Origin: Burkholderiales bacterium UBA1834
GTDB lineage: Bacteria > Pseudomonadota > Gammaproteobacteria > Burkholderiales > Burkholderiaceae_C
DNA length: 64,000 nucleotides
Direction: 5' to 3'
Assembly (NCBI GenBank): GCA_002339015.1
Contig: DDJC01000049.1
Coordinates: 62,001-126,000 of the forward strand
Notes under the pieces: generated by a model
Database searches by the model: none
Told to the model about the DNA's origin: nothing
Seen by the model: only the letters and a program-made list of their open reading frames with translations
Part shown: positions 48,690 to 56,368 of the stretch, piece after piece
How positions within the stretch are numbered: position 1 is the first letter of the stretch
Layout of the letters: every line of letters begins with the position of its first letter
Translations under genes and position numbers: made by a program

Positions 48690-50102
48690 CTAAACCAGCG
48701 CTTTGGCGATGGTCCCGACGGTTCGCAGGGCCGACTCGAACTGCTTGTTATCGGGGTGGCCGAAGTTGACGCGCAGGTGGTGCGTGAAGCCCTTGCCCGC
48801 GGAGAAAAGCTGGCCGGGCGCCACGCTCACGTCATGCGACAACGCCAGGCGATGCAGTTCCAGCGCGTTGACGCTGGGGGGCAGTTCCACCCAGGCGAAG
48901 TAGCCGCCCTCTGGGCTCGTGACCTTTGTCCCTGCTGGGAAGTGCTTGGCGATGCCGCGCAGAACCTGCTGCTGTTGCTGCGCCAGCAGGCTGCGCAGCT
49001 GGCGGAGATGCCGGTCGTAGCCGCCGAGGCGAAGGTATTCGCTGAGCCCTTCCTGCGATGGCACGGGGGCGGCCAGCGAGCTCATCAGTTTGCGCTTTGC
49101 CAATTCGGCCGTGAACCGCCCCGCCGCGGCCCAGCCGACCCGATAGCCTGGCGCCAGGGTCTTGGAGAACGAGCTGCAGTGCATCACCAAGCCGCTGCGG
49201 TCCCAAGCCTTGGCCGGCCTCGGCCGCCTTGCGCCGAAGTAGAGCTCGCCGTACACATCGTCCTCGATCAGCGGCACCCTGTGCCTGGCCAGTAGCTCGA
49301 CCAGCGCCTGCTTGGCTGCGTCAGGCATCAGGCTGCCGAGGGGGTTCTGGAAATTCGGCATGAGCCAGCAGGCCTTGACCGGATGCTCGGCCAGCACGGC
49401 GGCCAGCGCGTTGACGTCGATGCCGGTGCGCGGATGGGTGGCCACCTCGACCGCACGCAGCTTGCGGCGCTCGAGCGCCTGCAGGGCCGCATAGAACGTG
49501 GGCGACTCCACGACGACCAGGTCACCCGGTTCGGTGACCACCTCCAGGCAAAGGTTGAGCGCTTCCATGGCACCGTTCGTGATGACGAGTTCGTCCGCGT
49601 CAACACCGCAGCCCATCGCCAGATAGCGCATGGCAATCTGCCGACGCAGTTCAGCACTGCCCGGCGAGAGGTCTTCCACGGTCTGCCATGGGTCGAGCCG
49701 CCGCATCGCCTTTCCCACGGAGAGGGCCAGCTTGGGCAGCGGAAACAGCGCAGGGCTCGGAAATGCCGATCCCATCGGCACCAACGCGCGGTTCTTCGCA
49801 TGGCCAAGCACCTGGAAGACAAGCTCCGTGATCTCTACGGGACGACCGGCCGCGGCAGGCGCAGACGGCTCAGGCGCCGGATGCTTGCCCACGGCACGGC
49901 TGACGAAGTAGCCCGAGCGTGGCCGCGCCTCGATCAGCCCGCGTGCTTCCAGCAGGTAGTACGCCTGAAACACGGTCGATGGGCTGACGCCTCTGCTCTG
50001 GCAAGTGGCCCGAACCGACGGAAGCCGCTCCCCTGCGCGTATCCGCCCCTGCGCGATGGACTCGGCAAGCTCATCGGCAAGGACTTCGTAGCGCTTTGAC
50101 AT
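48690..50102 (-). CDS. MocR/PdxR-type regulator (GntR HTH fused to PLP aminotransferase fold)
   Basis: A 470-residue transcription factor. Residues of about 5-70 form a GntR-type winged HTH (RIRAGERLPSVRATCQSRGV, then SPSTVFQAYYLLEARGLIEA). From about residue 110 it is a class I aminotransferase fold with the PLP-binding lysine in SSFSKTLAPGYRVGW. MocR proteins sense PLP or amino compounds and often control a divergent gene, here the small membrane protein at 50198. Downstream lies repeat copy 1. The effector and regulon cannot be told from sequence. Confidence 0.9.
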   Translation of the reverse strand: MSKRYEVLADELAESIAQGRIRAGERLPSVRATCQSRGVSPSTVFQAYYLLEARGLIEARPRSGYFVSRAVGKHPAPEPSAPAAAGRPVEITELVFQVLGHAKNRALVPMGSAFPSPALFPLPKLALSVGKAMRRLDPWQTVEDLSPGSAELRRQIAMRYLAMGCGVDADELVITNGAMEALNLCLEVVTEPGDLVVVESPTFYAALQALERRKLRAVEVATHPRTGIDVNALAAVLAEHPVKACWLMPNFQNPLGSLMPDAAKQALVELLARHRVPLIEDDVYGELYFGARRPRPAKAWDRSGLVMHCSSFSKTLAPGYRVGWAAAGRFTAELAKRKLMSSLAAPVPSQEGLSEYLRLGGYDRHLRQLRSLLAQQQQQVLRGIAKHFPAGTKVTSPEGGYFAWVELPPSVNALELHRLALSHDVSVAPGQLFSAGKGFTHHLRVNFGHPDNKQFESALRTVGTIAKALV

Positions 50103-50128
50103 GGCTCACACACCATACCAGCACGCCC

Positions 50129-50163
50129 ATCTGATACGCAGTTTTTTCAGAAAACTGAATCTG
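50129..50163. promoter_or_regulatory. Candidate operator of the MocR regulator
   Basis: Direct repeats ATCTG at 50129-50133 and 50159-50163 lie 30 bp apart, about three helical turns. Between them is the inverted repeat CAGTTTT-N5-AAAACTG (50139-50157). The position between divergent genes fits a MocR site, which is often a set of direct repeats. Inferred only. Confidence 0.4.
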
Positions 50164-50197
50164 GTCTCAAGCCAGGGAGTCTGACAAAGTTCTGGCG

Positions 50198-50437
50198 ATG
50201 GATTGGTTCCCTACAGTCTTCATCGTGTTCAAGACGCTCGTGCTGGGCACGGGCATGTTCTTCGCCATCAAGTGGCATTACGACCAAGGGCGAAAGGGCA
50301 AGGGAAAGCAGCCGCCGAGCGCGGTGCTGCGTACAGGCGCAAAAGTGGGCGCGGTCTTCATGCTGGTGCTCCTGGCCCTGCTCCTGCTCACCTTCAGCTT
50401 TGGCCGGATGCTCGGCTTGGACTTGACCTTGCCGTGA
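50198..50437 (+). CDS. Small membrane protein of unknown function
   Basis: A 79-residue protein with two hydrophobic segments: residues of about 6-23 (TVFIVFKTLVLGTGMFFA) and about 50-70 (AVFMLVLLALLLLTFSFG). A basic loop between them (YDQGRKGKGKQPP) would face the cytoplasm. No family is recognised. It is divergent from the MocR-type regulator, with 95 bp between the start codons, so it may be that regulator's target. Confidence 0.72.
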   Translation: MDWFPTVFIVFKTLVLGTGMFFAIKWHYDQGRKGKGKQPPSAVLRTGAKVGAVFMLVLLALLLLTFSFGRMLGLDLTLP

Positions 50438-50464
50438 TGGCCAAGGCGTGAGCTTGCTGGCGGC

Positions 50465-50947
50465 TCAATGAACCCGCAGCACCTCGAACTGCTGCCGGGC
50501 TGAAGCGACCTGTATCGATATCTCGTCACCTTCGCATTTACCCAACATGGCCATTCCCAGAGGGGCTTCGATGCTGATGACCTGAACGCGCTGCGCGCCG
50601 TTGGCCAAGGTCATGCTGCCCCCAGCCGGGCCGAGAAAAAGCTGTTGCTGCTTGTCGTCCGAATCGACCAGGCAGACCAGCGCGCCAAGCTGTATGCCTT
50701 TGCTGGCGTCGTAGAGACGCGGCTGGAACTGGCGCCAATGGGTCATCGCCTGGCGGATGGCTTCGGCGCGACGAGCCTGACCGGTGGCCAGATAGGCGGC
50801 TTCCAGTCCCAAGGTGTCGTATTTGTTTTCCGCGATGTTTTCTTCGTGTGTCGCCGTTTCATGGGCCACCCGCGCTGCCTGCTCGGCTTGCAGCAGGTCT
50901 TCGGCGAGCCGGTTCAGCACCTGCTGCTTCAGCGAGAATTTATCCAT
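50465..50947 (-). CDS. GreA/GreB-family elongation factor-like protein
   Basis: A 160-residue protein with the Gre layout: a helical N-terminal region (SLKQQVLNRLAEDLLQAEQA, then an extended helix with ENIAENKYDTLGLEAAYLAT) and a C-terminal FKBP-like domain (VQVISIEAPLGMAMLGKCEG, then ISIQVASARQQFEVLRV). It is distinct from the canonical GreB in this window, and the acidic coiled-coil tip of Gre proteins is not clearly conserved. It probably binds the RNA polymerase secondary channel, but cleavage stimulation is doubtful. It lies on the strand opposite the small membrane protein. Confidence 0.78.
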   Translation of the reverse strand: MDKFSLKQQVLNRLAEDLLQAEQAARVAHETATHEENIAENKYDTLGLEAAYLATGQARRAEAIRQAMTHWRQFQPRLYDASKGIQLGALVCLVDSDDKQQQLFLGPAGGSMTLANGAQRVQVISIEAPLGMAMLGKCEGDEISIQVASARQQFEVLRVH

Positions 50948-51441
50948 GATGGAAGGCGGTCATTTCAAACAGGCTGAGGCTGGCGTGATTATGAAAGGCT
51001 CCATCCAGCTTTTGCCGCTTTTTACTGCAGATTGACTTCAACTGGGGGCACTGCCTTGCCGCCTGCTCACGCTTCCGGCCAAGAAGCAGAAGCTCGCATG
51101 CTTCGACGGATAGGACCGCTCCAGGCTGAGTGCTGTCGTTCGCAGTGCTCCACGCGGCCGGCAGCTATCGACCCAAAGCCGCCGGATCAGTCTCTCGTGC
51201 TCCATTGGCAGGGTGTTTAAGTGGAGCAGCCGTCCGACCACAAGGGTCGCGGACAGGGCCTCTCCGCAGCTGTCACTCTGACCCGTGTAATGGAAAGGTG
51301 TGGATTACGGTCGCGTTGAGCTACCGCGCCGGTCTGCATTGATCTCATCGAGTGCATCGTGCTGGTTTTGATCATGAACTCTTGCGGGTTTCGGTTAGGC
51401 GATCCCTCCTTCGTGGCGCTCAACCCGCACCCTGCAGTCAG
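50948..51441. other. Intergenic region without recognised features
   Basis: About 490 bp between the Gre-like gene and the 3' end of the giant HTH-fusion gene. Short open frames occur on both strands but none has a ribosome site, family motif or plausible composition. No terminator with a clear T-run is visible after the giant gene. It may be decayed sequence. Confidence 0.6.
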
Positions 51442-54400
51442 CTAGCGTAATCTCTGGTTGATTCTCGCTTCAGTATCCTCCCGAGCAGCTTCCCGCTCGT
51501 AGGTATCTGTCAGCTTCATAAGCAGTTCGGAAGCCACGTACGGCGATGACATCCGGAGCTGCTGGGCCCACTTTCTGTATTTGTCGGCCAGTTGGCGTTC
51601 CTGGTCCCCGCCGGGACCTCGAGTATGAACCCCTCGTGAGTTGTACACGCCGGTACGTGCTCCGCGCATCATATCCTCGGACTGGAGATCTTCCATCACG
51701 GTTCTCACCGCCTCACAAGGCCAGGCGCCGTCCTTGCCGATCTGCGCCGAGGCAAGCAGTTCTCCAATTACGACATCAGCGATTCCGATGCGCGACAGCT
51801 CCGCGCAGGACTTGCGCACGGTTTCGGTCCACTTTGCCAGGCGCTCAGCATCAATGCTCCCTTGTTCGTCGCTTCCAGGGATTCTTTTCATTGCTTGTAT
51901 GAGCTTGTATCCCCGTTCAGCCATTGATCTGGCTTTTTCTGCTTCAACTCTGAATTCAGGAGGGTCCTCCGCTCGGTCACTGCGTTTGTACGTCCATACG
52001 ATGGCTTGGACCAGTACTTCAGGGTGGTCCTCGATGTAGTGCTCGAGGTTCGGAATTGCGGACTTGGCACGCCGGTCCCATCCGCGGTCAAGCACTTCTA
52101 GATACGCGAATTCAAGTCCGGCCTTCTGTTCGAGTGACAGTTCGGGAGTTTTGTTGATGCATTCGAAGGCCCTTTCGACGTGGTAGTGTTCAAGCAGGTA
52201 TTCGCCCGCCTTGTCGTCGCCGTCCTGTGCCATGACCGTGAGAAGTTGGAAGAGCGTGCGGACCGGCAGCTTTTCGGGGTGATACTTCGCGAGTGCAAAC
52301 GCTGCGCGTGGTCGCCTGGCCTTCATGAGCATGTCGACCGCCTTGGCGATCTCCGCTGGGGAGTCCCGCATCAAGCCGGGAACGACCTCCTTCCAGTACC
52401 GCGTTTCAACCTCCTCTCCATATGAGGAGACCAGCGACCAAGTGCCTTCGCCGAAGGGCGCGAGCGCCAGGAAGCGGGCCGCGTTGTCGGGACCAATCGC
52501 TGTAATGGCAGAGCTTAAGAATGCTTCGCGTTTTTGGTCGTTGGGCATCACGCCTAAAGCGCCTTGGATCAGCCATTCCGATGCTCGGGCCGCAGACTCG
52601 CTCTCGCTCCTTTTCTGGAAGGCTTGGGTCACGAGGGCGAGCAGCTCTTCGTCGTCCAACACTCGCTCGGCCACAAGGGCGCCGATGATTCCCGATGCTC
52701 CGCTACGGATTGCCGTATCGAGCAAGCCGGCGACGCCATACTGCCCGTGGATTTCTTTCAGCGCATCGGCCCGCTGCTTCCGGATCCGCGCCTCGCGCTC
52801 TTCATAGTCAATATTCTCTAGGTCTTCGAGCTCGTCGGCAGACTCTTCGATCCAAGTGCCCTTGAATAGCCACGCGTGCTTGTCGAGGAGATTGCTCGGT
52901 TCAAGCGCGGCATGGATGTGCTTTGCAGCAGCCGCTACACGGGATTGCTTGCTGCTTTTCCTCGCGCGCAGAGTTGCGCGACGGGACAACGTCGAGACTC
53001 GAATTTTCTCGCGTAACGCAATCTTGTCGCTGTCGCTTGCGGTCTTCGCCCATGCCTCGACCAGCGCCCATACGCGATCCTGATCAGCATCCGCCAGGTC
53101 GTGGAGGCGGTCGATTAGGTCGGACAGCATCGACACCGAGTAGCGTGGCTGCGATAAGGCTAGCTCTATCATTTTGCCCGCGAACTCTAATATCGGCTCC
53201 CACGTCGGAAACGGCTCACCGTGGCCGTATCCGTCCGGGCGCCAAGTCGGCTTGTGGCTGTAGTCCCCGACTTGATGGTGGTTGCCGAATTGCGCGACGC
53301 AAAGCGTCCAGGCGACATCCGGGAACCTGTTGAACAGGACTTTTACCAGCGCCAGGCGCTCGTCATTATTGGCTGCGGTCTGGGGCATCCATGATCGGAA
53401 TATCGCTGCCAGCGAATGCGCCGGTTTGTTGACCCAGTTGTCGTTGATCTCTATCTGCGCGAGACGTGCGAGAATCATCACCGTACGAGGAAGCGTCTCC
53501 GGATTCCATGCGAGCCCTTCCAACGCCCAGAGCAGTCCAGTGCGGCTGGGACTGCCGAATATGCCGGACCCAGCGGGACGAAGGAGGCCGAAAACTGCCG
53601 GACTGCTCGTCTTCAGGTCGCGCTCGATGATCGAGAGAAATTCGGTCGGCGCCGCCTCTGCGTAGAGGGGCAGGTCGCGGTCGTTGGCTTCAAGGGTGCG
53701 CGTGGTGAGGGGATCGCTAAGTAGGTCGCGCACTACCAGGGCCGCCTCGACCTCCGTGTCTATCCCCAAGCGTGCCTTGAAAAGGCCCACGCCGTGAACG
53801 GCTAGGAGTACGAGCGTTTCCGAAATGCCCTGACGGAACGCTGGAGAAAATTCCCGAGTCTTTCCGTGAATGGACGCAGCCCATCGCTGGTCTTCGGCGA
53901 GATCAAGAGCGGGATCATCCTCGCCCAGCACCATCCGAGCGACGTCGAAATACCGCTTCAGGTCATCGCGGGTCACGTAGCGAGCAATGGCATAGAGTAG
54001 GTCGATCTTCGAGACGACCCCGCGATATGTCCCGATGGACCAGAGCGGTGAGTCGTTCAGTTGGATCAGGCGTTGGAAGTCCTTTTCCAGTGCTTCGTAC
54101 GCGCGGTCGCCTGCCAGCAGGGACAGTCCTGCCATGTCGGTTTCGTTGAGCGCGTGCCACGCGCCTACCAGCATGAAGGCGATTAGGTTCTCCGGGGCGT
54201 GTTGCTGTGTTGCCCAAAGTGGCATTCGTACGGCCTCGACGGTCGCGAGCCGGCGGCGCAGGACGGTCAGTGAGCGTCCCGACTCGTTTGCTAGGCTCTT
54301 GATCTCGTCCCGGTTCTTGCCGATGCCTTTAAGCGCGGAATCGAATGTTTCGAAACTGACGGGTTCGAGAACGATATCCGGCTCTGCGTTGACGGAGTTT

Positions 54401-55560
54401 CTTGGATACACCACGATGGAGTGCAATTGTTCAGCGTACGGCGCGAGTTCAAGTTCTACTTCGCGCGAGTGCACTACTGGAATGAACGGCCTCGTCCCGC
54501 CTGCAAGTTTCGGTAGGACACCAGCTTTATCGAAAACCAGAATCTGGTACCGATAAGGTTCCAGTTCGGCACTTCCTTCGGGGCTAAAGCACTGGGCAAC
54601 AAAGGCCAGCGCTTCGTCGGTGGAGTCAGCTGCGACCACGATTGGACCTTTGGGCCCCTTCGCGAGGCGGGAAGCGAGCTTGCGCTTCGCGTCCTCAATG
54701 GCCGAACTGAACAGCGAGCCGGGCAACGGTGGAGCCGCCACGTTCGCCCAGTCTGTCCAGCACCTGTCGAGCGAGCGGACGCTCTGCGTCGAGGAGCCTG
54801 TCTCGTTGGCAAACCATGCTTGGCCGGGCAGAGACTGCTCCAACCACTGCTCAATGTCGCTGGAGTCATAGGCCCGGACGTCTTTCCAGGAACCTTCTTT
54901 CTTCTTTTCAGTAACCCAAGCGTTTTTGCCAGCCCATCTGCGAGGAGTGACGAAAACGAATTCCATCGATGCCCTGTCATTTGCATCAGTTGCAGCTACG
55001 CTTTTCTTGTAATCTTTGTCCGCCTTCGTCTTAGGATCCTCGTTGGTGCCAAACTCCCAACCCGAGTGGCCAGCCGGCACCCAAGCAGTTCCCTCGTTCG
55101 CCACGATTCGACCGTCCCAGCCGGCACGCTGAGAGTCGTCGTTCCCCGGGAAGTCGACTTCCGTGAGTCCGCTCCCCGTCGAATGGACCAAGGTCCTCAG
55201 GAATATCGCGAACCTGCTGCGAGCGACGATGTTGTGCGAAGCCCAACTCTCTATGTCGTTGGCTTTGATTGCCAGGAACGGGGGGACATACGCTTTCGCG
55301 TTCGTCGGGACGCTCTTCTGTTTAGCCTTGAAGGCGTCGTACTGAGCCTGCATTTCGAGCAGATCTTTCCGGGGGAATCCGAATGCCTTCTCGATGCGAG
55401 TCGCCATATCGGCAGTAAGGGACGCTTTCCCGTTAAGCAGGTTGGAAAGTGCCGGACGTCCGACGCCAATAAGCTCGGCGGCTTTAGTCACGGACATCTT
55501 CGCCGGGAAAACCTCTGCCTTGATGCGTTCGCCAGGATGACGGAATTCGCTGGTGTCCAT
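51442..55560 (-). CDS. Giant protein with HigA-type HTH domain, putative nuclease-like region and helical C-terminus
   Basis: A 1372-residue protein of no named family. Residues of about 7-75 form a HigA/XRE DNA-binding domain (RHPGERIKAEVFPAKMSVTK, then GVGRPALSNLLNGKASL). Residues of about 110-250 carry GWDGR, then GHSGWEFGTNED and several lysines, an Asp/Glu-x-Gly/Lys order that could be a PD-(D/E)xK-like nuclease, followed by DSSDIEQWLEQ. Residues 303-325 (GPIVVAADSTDEALAF) resemble a P-loop strand-loop-helix but lack the Walker Lys. The rest is mostly helical, like a repeat array. Base composition is visibly less GC-rich than the neighbours. The start is set by the promoter at 55604-55632; an in-frame ATG at 55632 lies inside it. 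No HigB toxin gene is adjacent. Confidence 0.8.
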   Translation of the reverse strand: MDTSEFRHPGERIKAEVFPAKMSVTKAAELIGVGRPALSNLLNGKASLTADMATRIEKAFGFPRKDLLEMQAQYDAFKAKQKSVPTNAKAYVPPFLAIKANDIESWASHNIVARSRFAIFLRTLVHSTGSGLTEVDFPGNDDSQRAGWDGRIVANEGTAWVPAGHSGWEFGTNEDPKTKADKDYKKSVAATDANDRASMEFVFVTPRRWAGKNAWVTEKKKEGSWKDVRAYDSSDIEQWLEQSLPGQAWFANETGSSTQSVRSLDRCWTDWANVAAPPLPGSLFSSAIEDAKRKLASRLAKGPKGPIVVAADSTDEALAFVAQCFSPEGSAELEPYRYQILVFDKAGVLPKLAGGTRPFIPVVHSREVELELAPYAEQLHSIVVYPRNSVNAEPDIVLEPVSFETFDSALKGIGKNRDEIKSLANESGRSLTVLRRRLATVEAVRMPLWATQQHAPENLIAFMLVGAWHALNETDMAGLSLLAGDRAYEALEKDFQRLIQLNDSPLWSIGTYRGVVSKIDLLYAIARYVTRDDLKRYFDVARMVLGEDDPALDLAEDQRWAASIHGKTREFSPAFRQGISETLVLLAVHGVGLFKARLGIDTEVEAALVVRDLLSDPLTTRTLEANDRDLPLYAEAAPTEFLSIIERDLKTSSPAVFGLLRPAGSGIFGSPSRTGLLWALEGLAWNPETLPRTVMILARLAQIEINDNWVNKPAHSLAAIFRSWMPQTAANNDERLALVKVLFNRFPDVAWTLCVAQFGNHHQVGDYSHKPTWRPDGYGHGEPFPTWEPILEFAGKMIELALSQPRYSVSMLSDLIDRLHDLADADQDRVWALVEAWAKTASDSDKIALREKIRVSTLSRRATLRARKSSKQSRVAAAAKHIHAALEPSNLLDKHAWLFKGTWIEESADELEDLENIDYEEREARIRKQRADALKEIHGQYGVAGLLDTAIRSGASGIIGALVAERVLDDEELLALVTQAFQKRSESESAARASEWLIQGALGVMPNDQKREAFLSSAITAIGPDNAARFLALAPFGEGTWSLVSSYGEEVETRYWKEVVPGLMRDSPAEIAKAVDMLMKARRPRAAFALAKYHPEKLPVRTLFQLLTVMAQDGDDKAGEYLLEHYHVERAFECINKTPELSLEQKAGLEFAYLEVLDRGWDRRAKSAIPNLEHYIEDHPEVLVQAIVWTYKRSDRAEDPPEFRVEAEKARSMAERGYKLIQAMKRIPGSDEQGSIDAERLAKWTETVRKSCAELSRIGIADVVIGELLASAQIGKDGAWPCEAVRTVMEDLQSEDMMRGARTGVYNSRGVHTRGPGGDQERQLADKYRKWAQQLRMSSPYVASELLMKLTDTYEREAAREDTEARINQRLR

Positions 55561-55603
55561 ATGCTTGCAATCGCTAACTGTTGGCTGTGAATCGATAGCA
55601 GCG

Positions 55604-55640
55604 ACTATACTGTATTGTGTAGCGCTACACAATACAGTAT
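55604..55640 (-). promoter_or_regulatory. Promoter overlapped by a perfect 34-bp palindrome (likely self-operator)
   Basis: ATACTGTATTGTGTAGC (55607-55623) is followed immediately by its exact reverse complement (55624-55640). On the minus strand TTGTGT (55632-55627) and TATAGT (55609-55604) form -35 and -10 boxes with a 17-bp spacer, reading into the giant HTH gene. The palindrome covers the -35 box and spacer and reaches into the -10 box, so a bound HigA-type dimer would block transcription. Confidence 0.82.
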
Positions 55641-56009
55641 GTCATCGCATTTCGCATTGGTGTCGACCAGCGTCGGGCGAACAACTTGGCTGAATAGTCA
55701 GTCAGCAAGCATGAACCATCAGTGGCTGCGCAAATCGGGAGGGCGGACTGGCCTGCCGACGGAGCTTGTGAGTGTCTGTTTAGACCGCGAGGACTCATAG
55801 CCCGTGCGGCAGGTTTCGCGGTGGACCGGTCTTCTGGATGTCTGCTCAGGCGGGAAGCCGAGCGTCGGCAGTTGGCCGACACCTGACCTTCGGGCCGACC
55901 AGTCCGTCTGGCAGCTCCCGCTGCACAGCAGTCCTACGGTTCGACGCCGTGAATAACTGCTATGAATCGCTGCAGCCATTGCTCCCCTCTCCGCCCACCA
56001 CCAGCGGGG
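55641..56009. other. Intergenic region without recognised genes
   Basis: About 370 bp upstream of the palindrome, up to repeat copy 2. HigB-like sequence was looked for by eye in all frames and not found. The open frames here have shadow-like composition and no ribosome sites. Confidence 0.6.
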
Positions 56010-56301
56010 CGAACCAGGGATGTGGGGGTGGCCGGCCGGGCGCCTTGTTGGCGCTGAGAAGCGCAGCGGCGAGGTGGGCACGCGCGCAGCGCGTGCTTCG
56101 TGAACTGACTGGCCGCATCTGTTTGAATGCAGCGGCCAAAGGCCGCGGAGTGAGTTATGCGGCCCCACCTCGACGCGAGCATCGCAAGGCAGTCACGCCG
56201 AAGGCGTGACCGACAACAAAGAAGCCCGGCCGGCCACCCCCACATCCCGCGCCCCGCGCTGCCCCGACAAAGCGCCACACCCCAAGCAGGCCAAGAACAA
56301 A
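56010..56301 (-). repeat. Structured dispersed repeat, copy 2 (inverted relative to copy 1)
   Basis: Homologue of the element at 48337-48605 on the opposite strand, placed just after the fadD terminator. It is closed by a 25-bp perfect inverted repeat (56017-56041 with 56224-56248). It also holds stem GAGGTGGG/CCCACCTC (56071-56078 with 56164-56171) and hairpins 56078-56096, 56132-56146 and 56192-56210. Several stems have different sequence from copy 1 yet remain paired. Confidence 0.85.
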
Positions 56302-56310
56302 GAGACCAAG

Positions 56311-56340
56311 AAAAAAGCCGCTGTCAAAACAGCGGCCTTT
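56311..56340 (-). terminator. Rho-independent terminator of the acyl-CoA ligase gene
   Basis: On the minus strand GCCGCTGT (56336-56329) and ACAGCGGC (56324-56317) form an 8-bp stem with a TTTG loop, followed by six T residues. It lies about 30 bp after the stop codon. Confidence 0.85.
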
Positions 56341-56368
56341 CCATCAGCAAGAAGCTGCAGAACAGCGA

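Noticed and set aside
50948..51441. Possible small genes or a decayed insertion element in the gap before the giant gene.
   Set aside because: Short frames lack ribosome sites and recognisable motifs, and no terminal inverted repeats or transposase remnant can be identified.
55561..55632. Longer version of the giant HTH protein starting at the ATG at 55632.
   Set aside because: The ATG lies within the -35 box and palindrome, upstream of the predicted transcription start; HigA-type domains normally begin a few residues before HPGE, matching the start at 55560.
55615..56009. Possible HigB toxin gene next to the HigA-type domain.
   Set aside because: No frame on either strand shows HigB features; the 61-residue plus-strand frame begins inside the palindrome and merely mirrors it.
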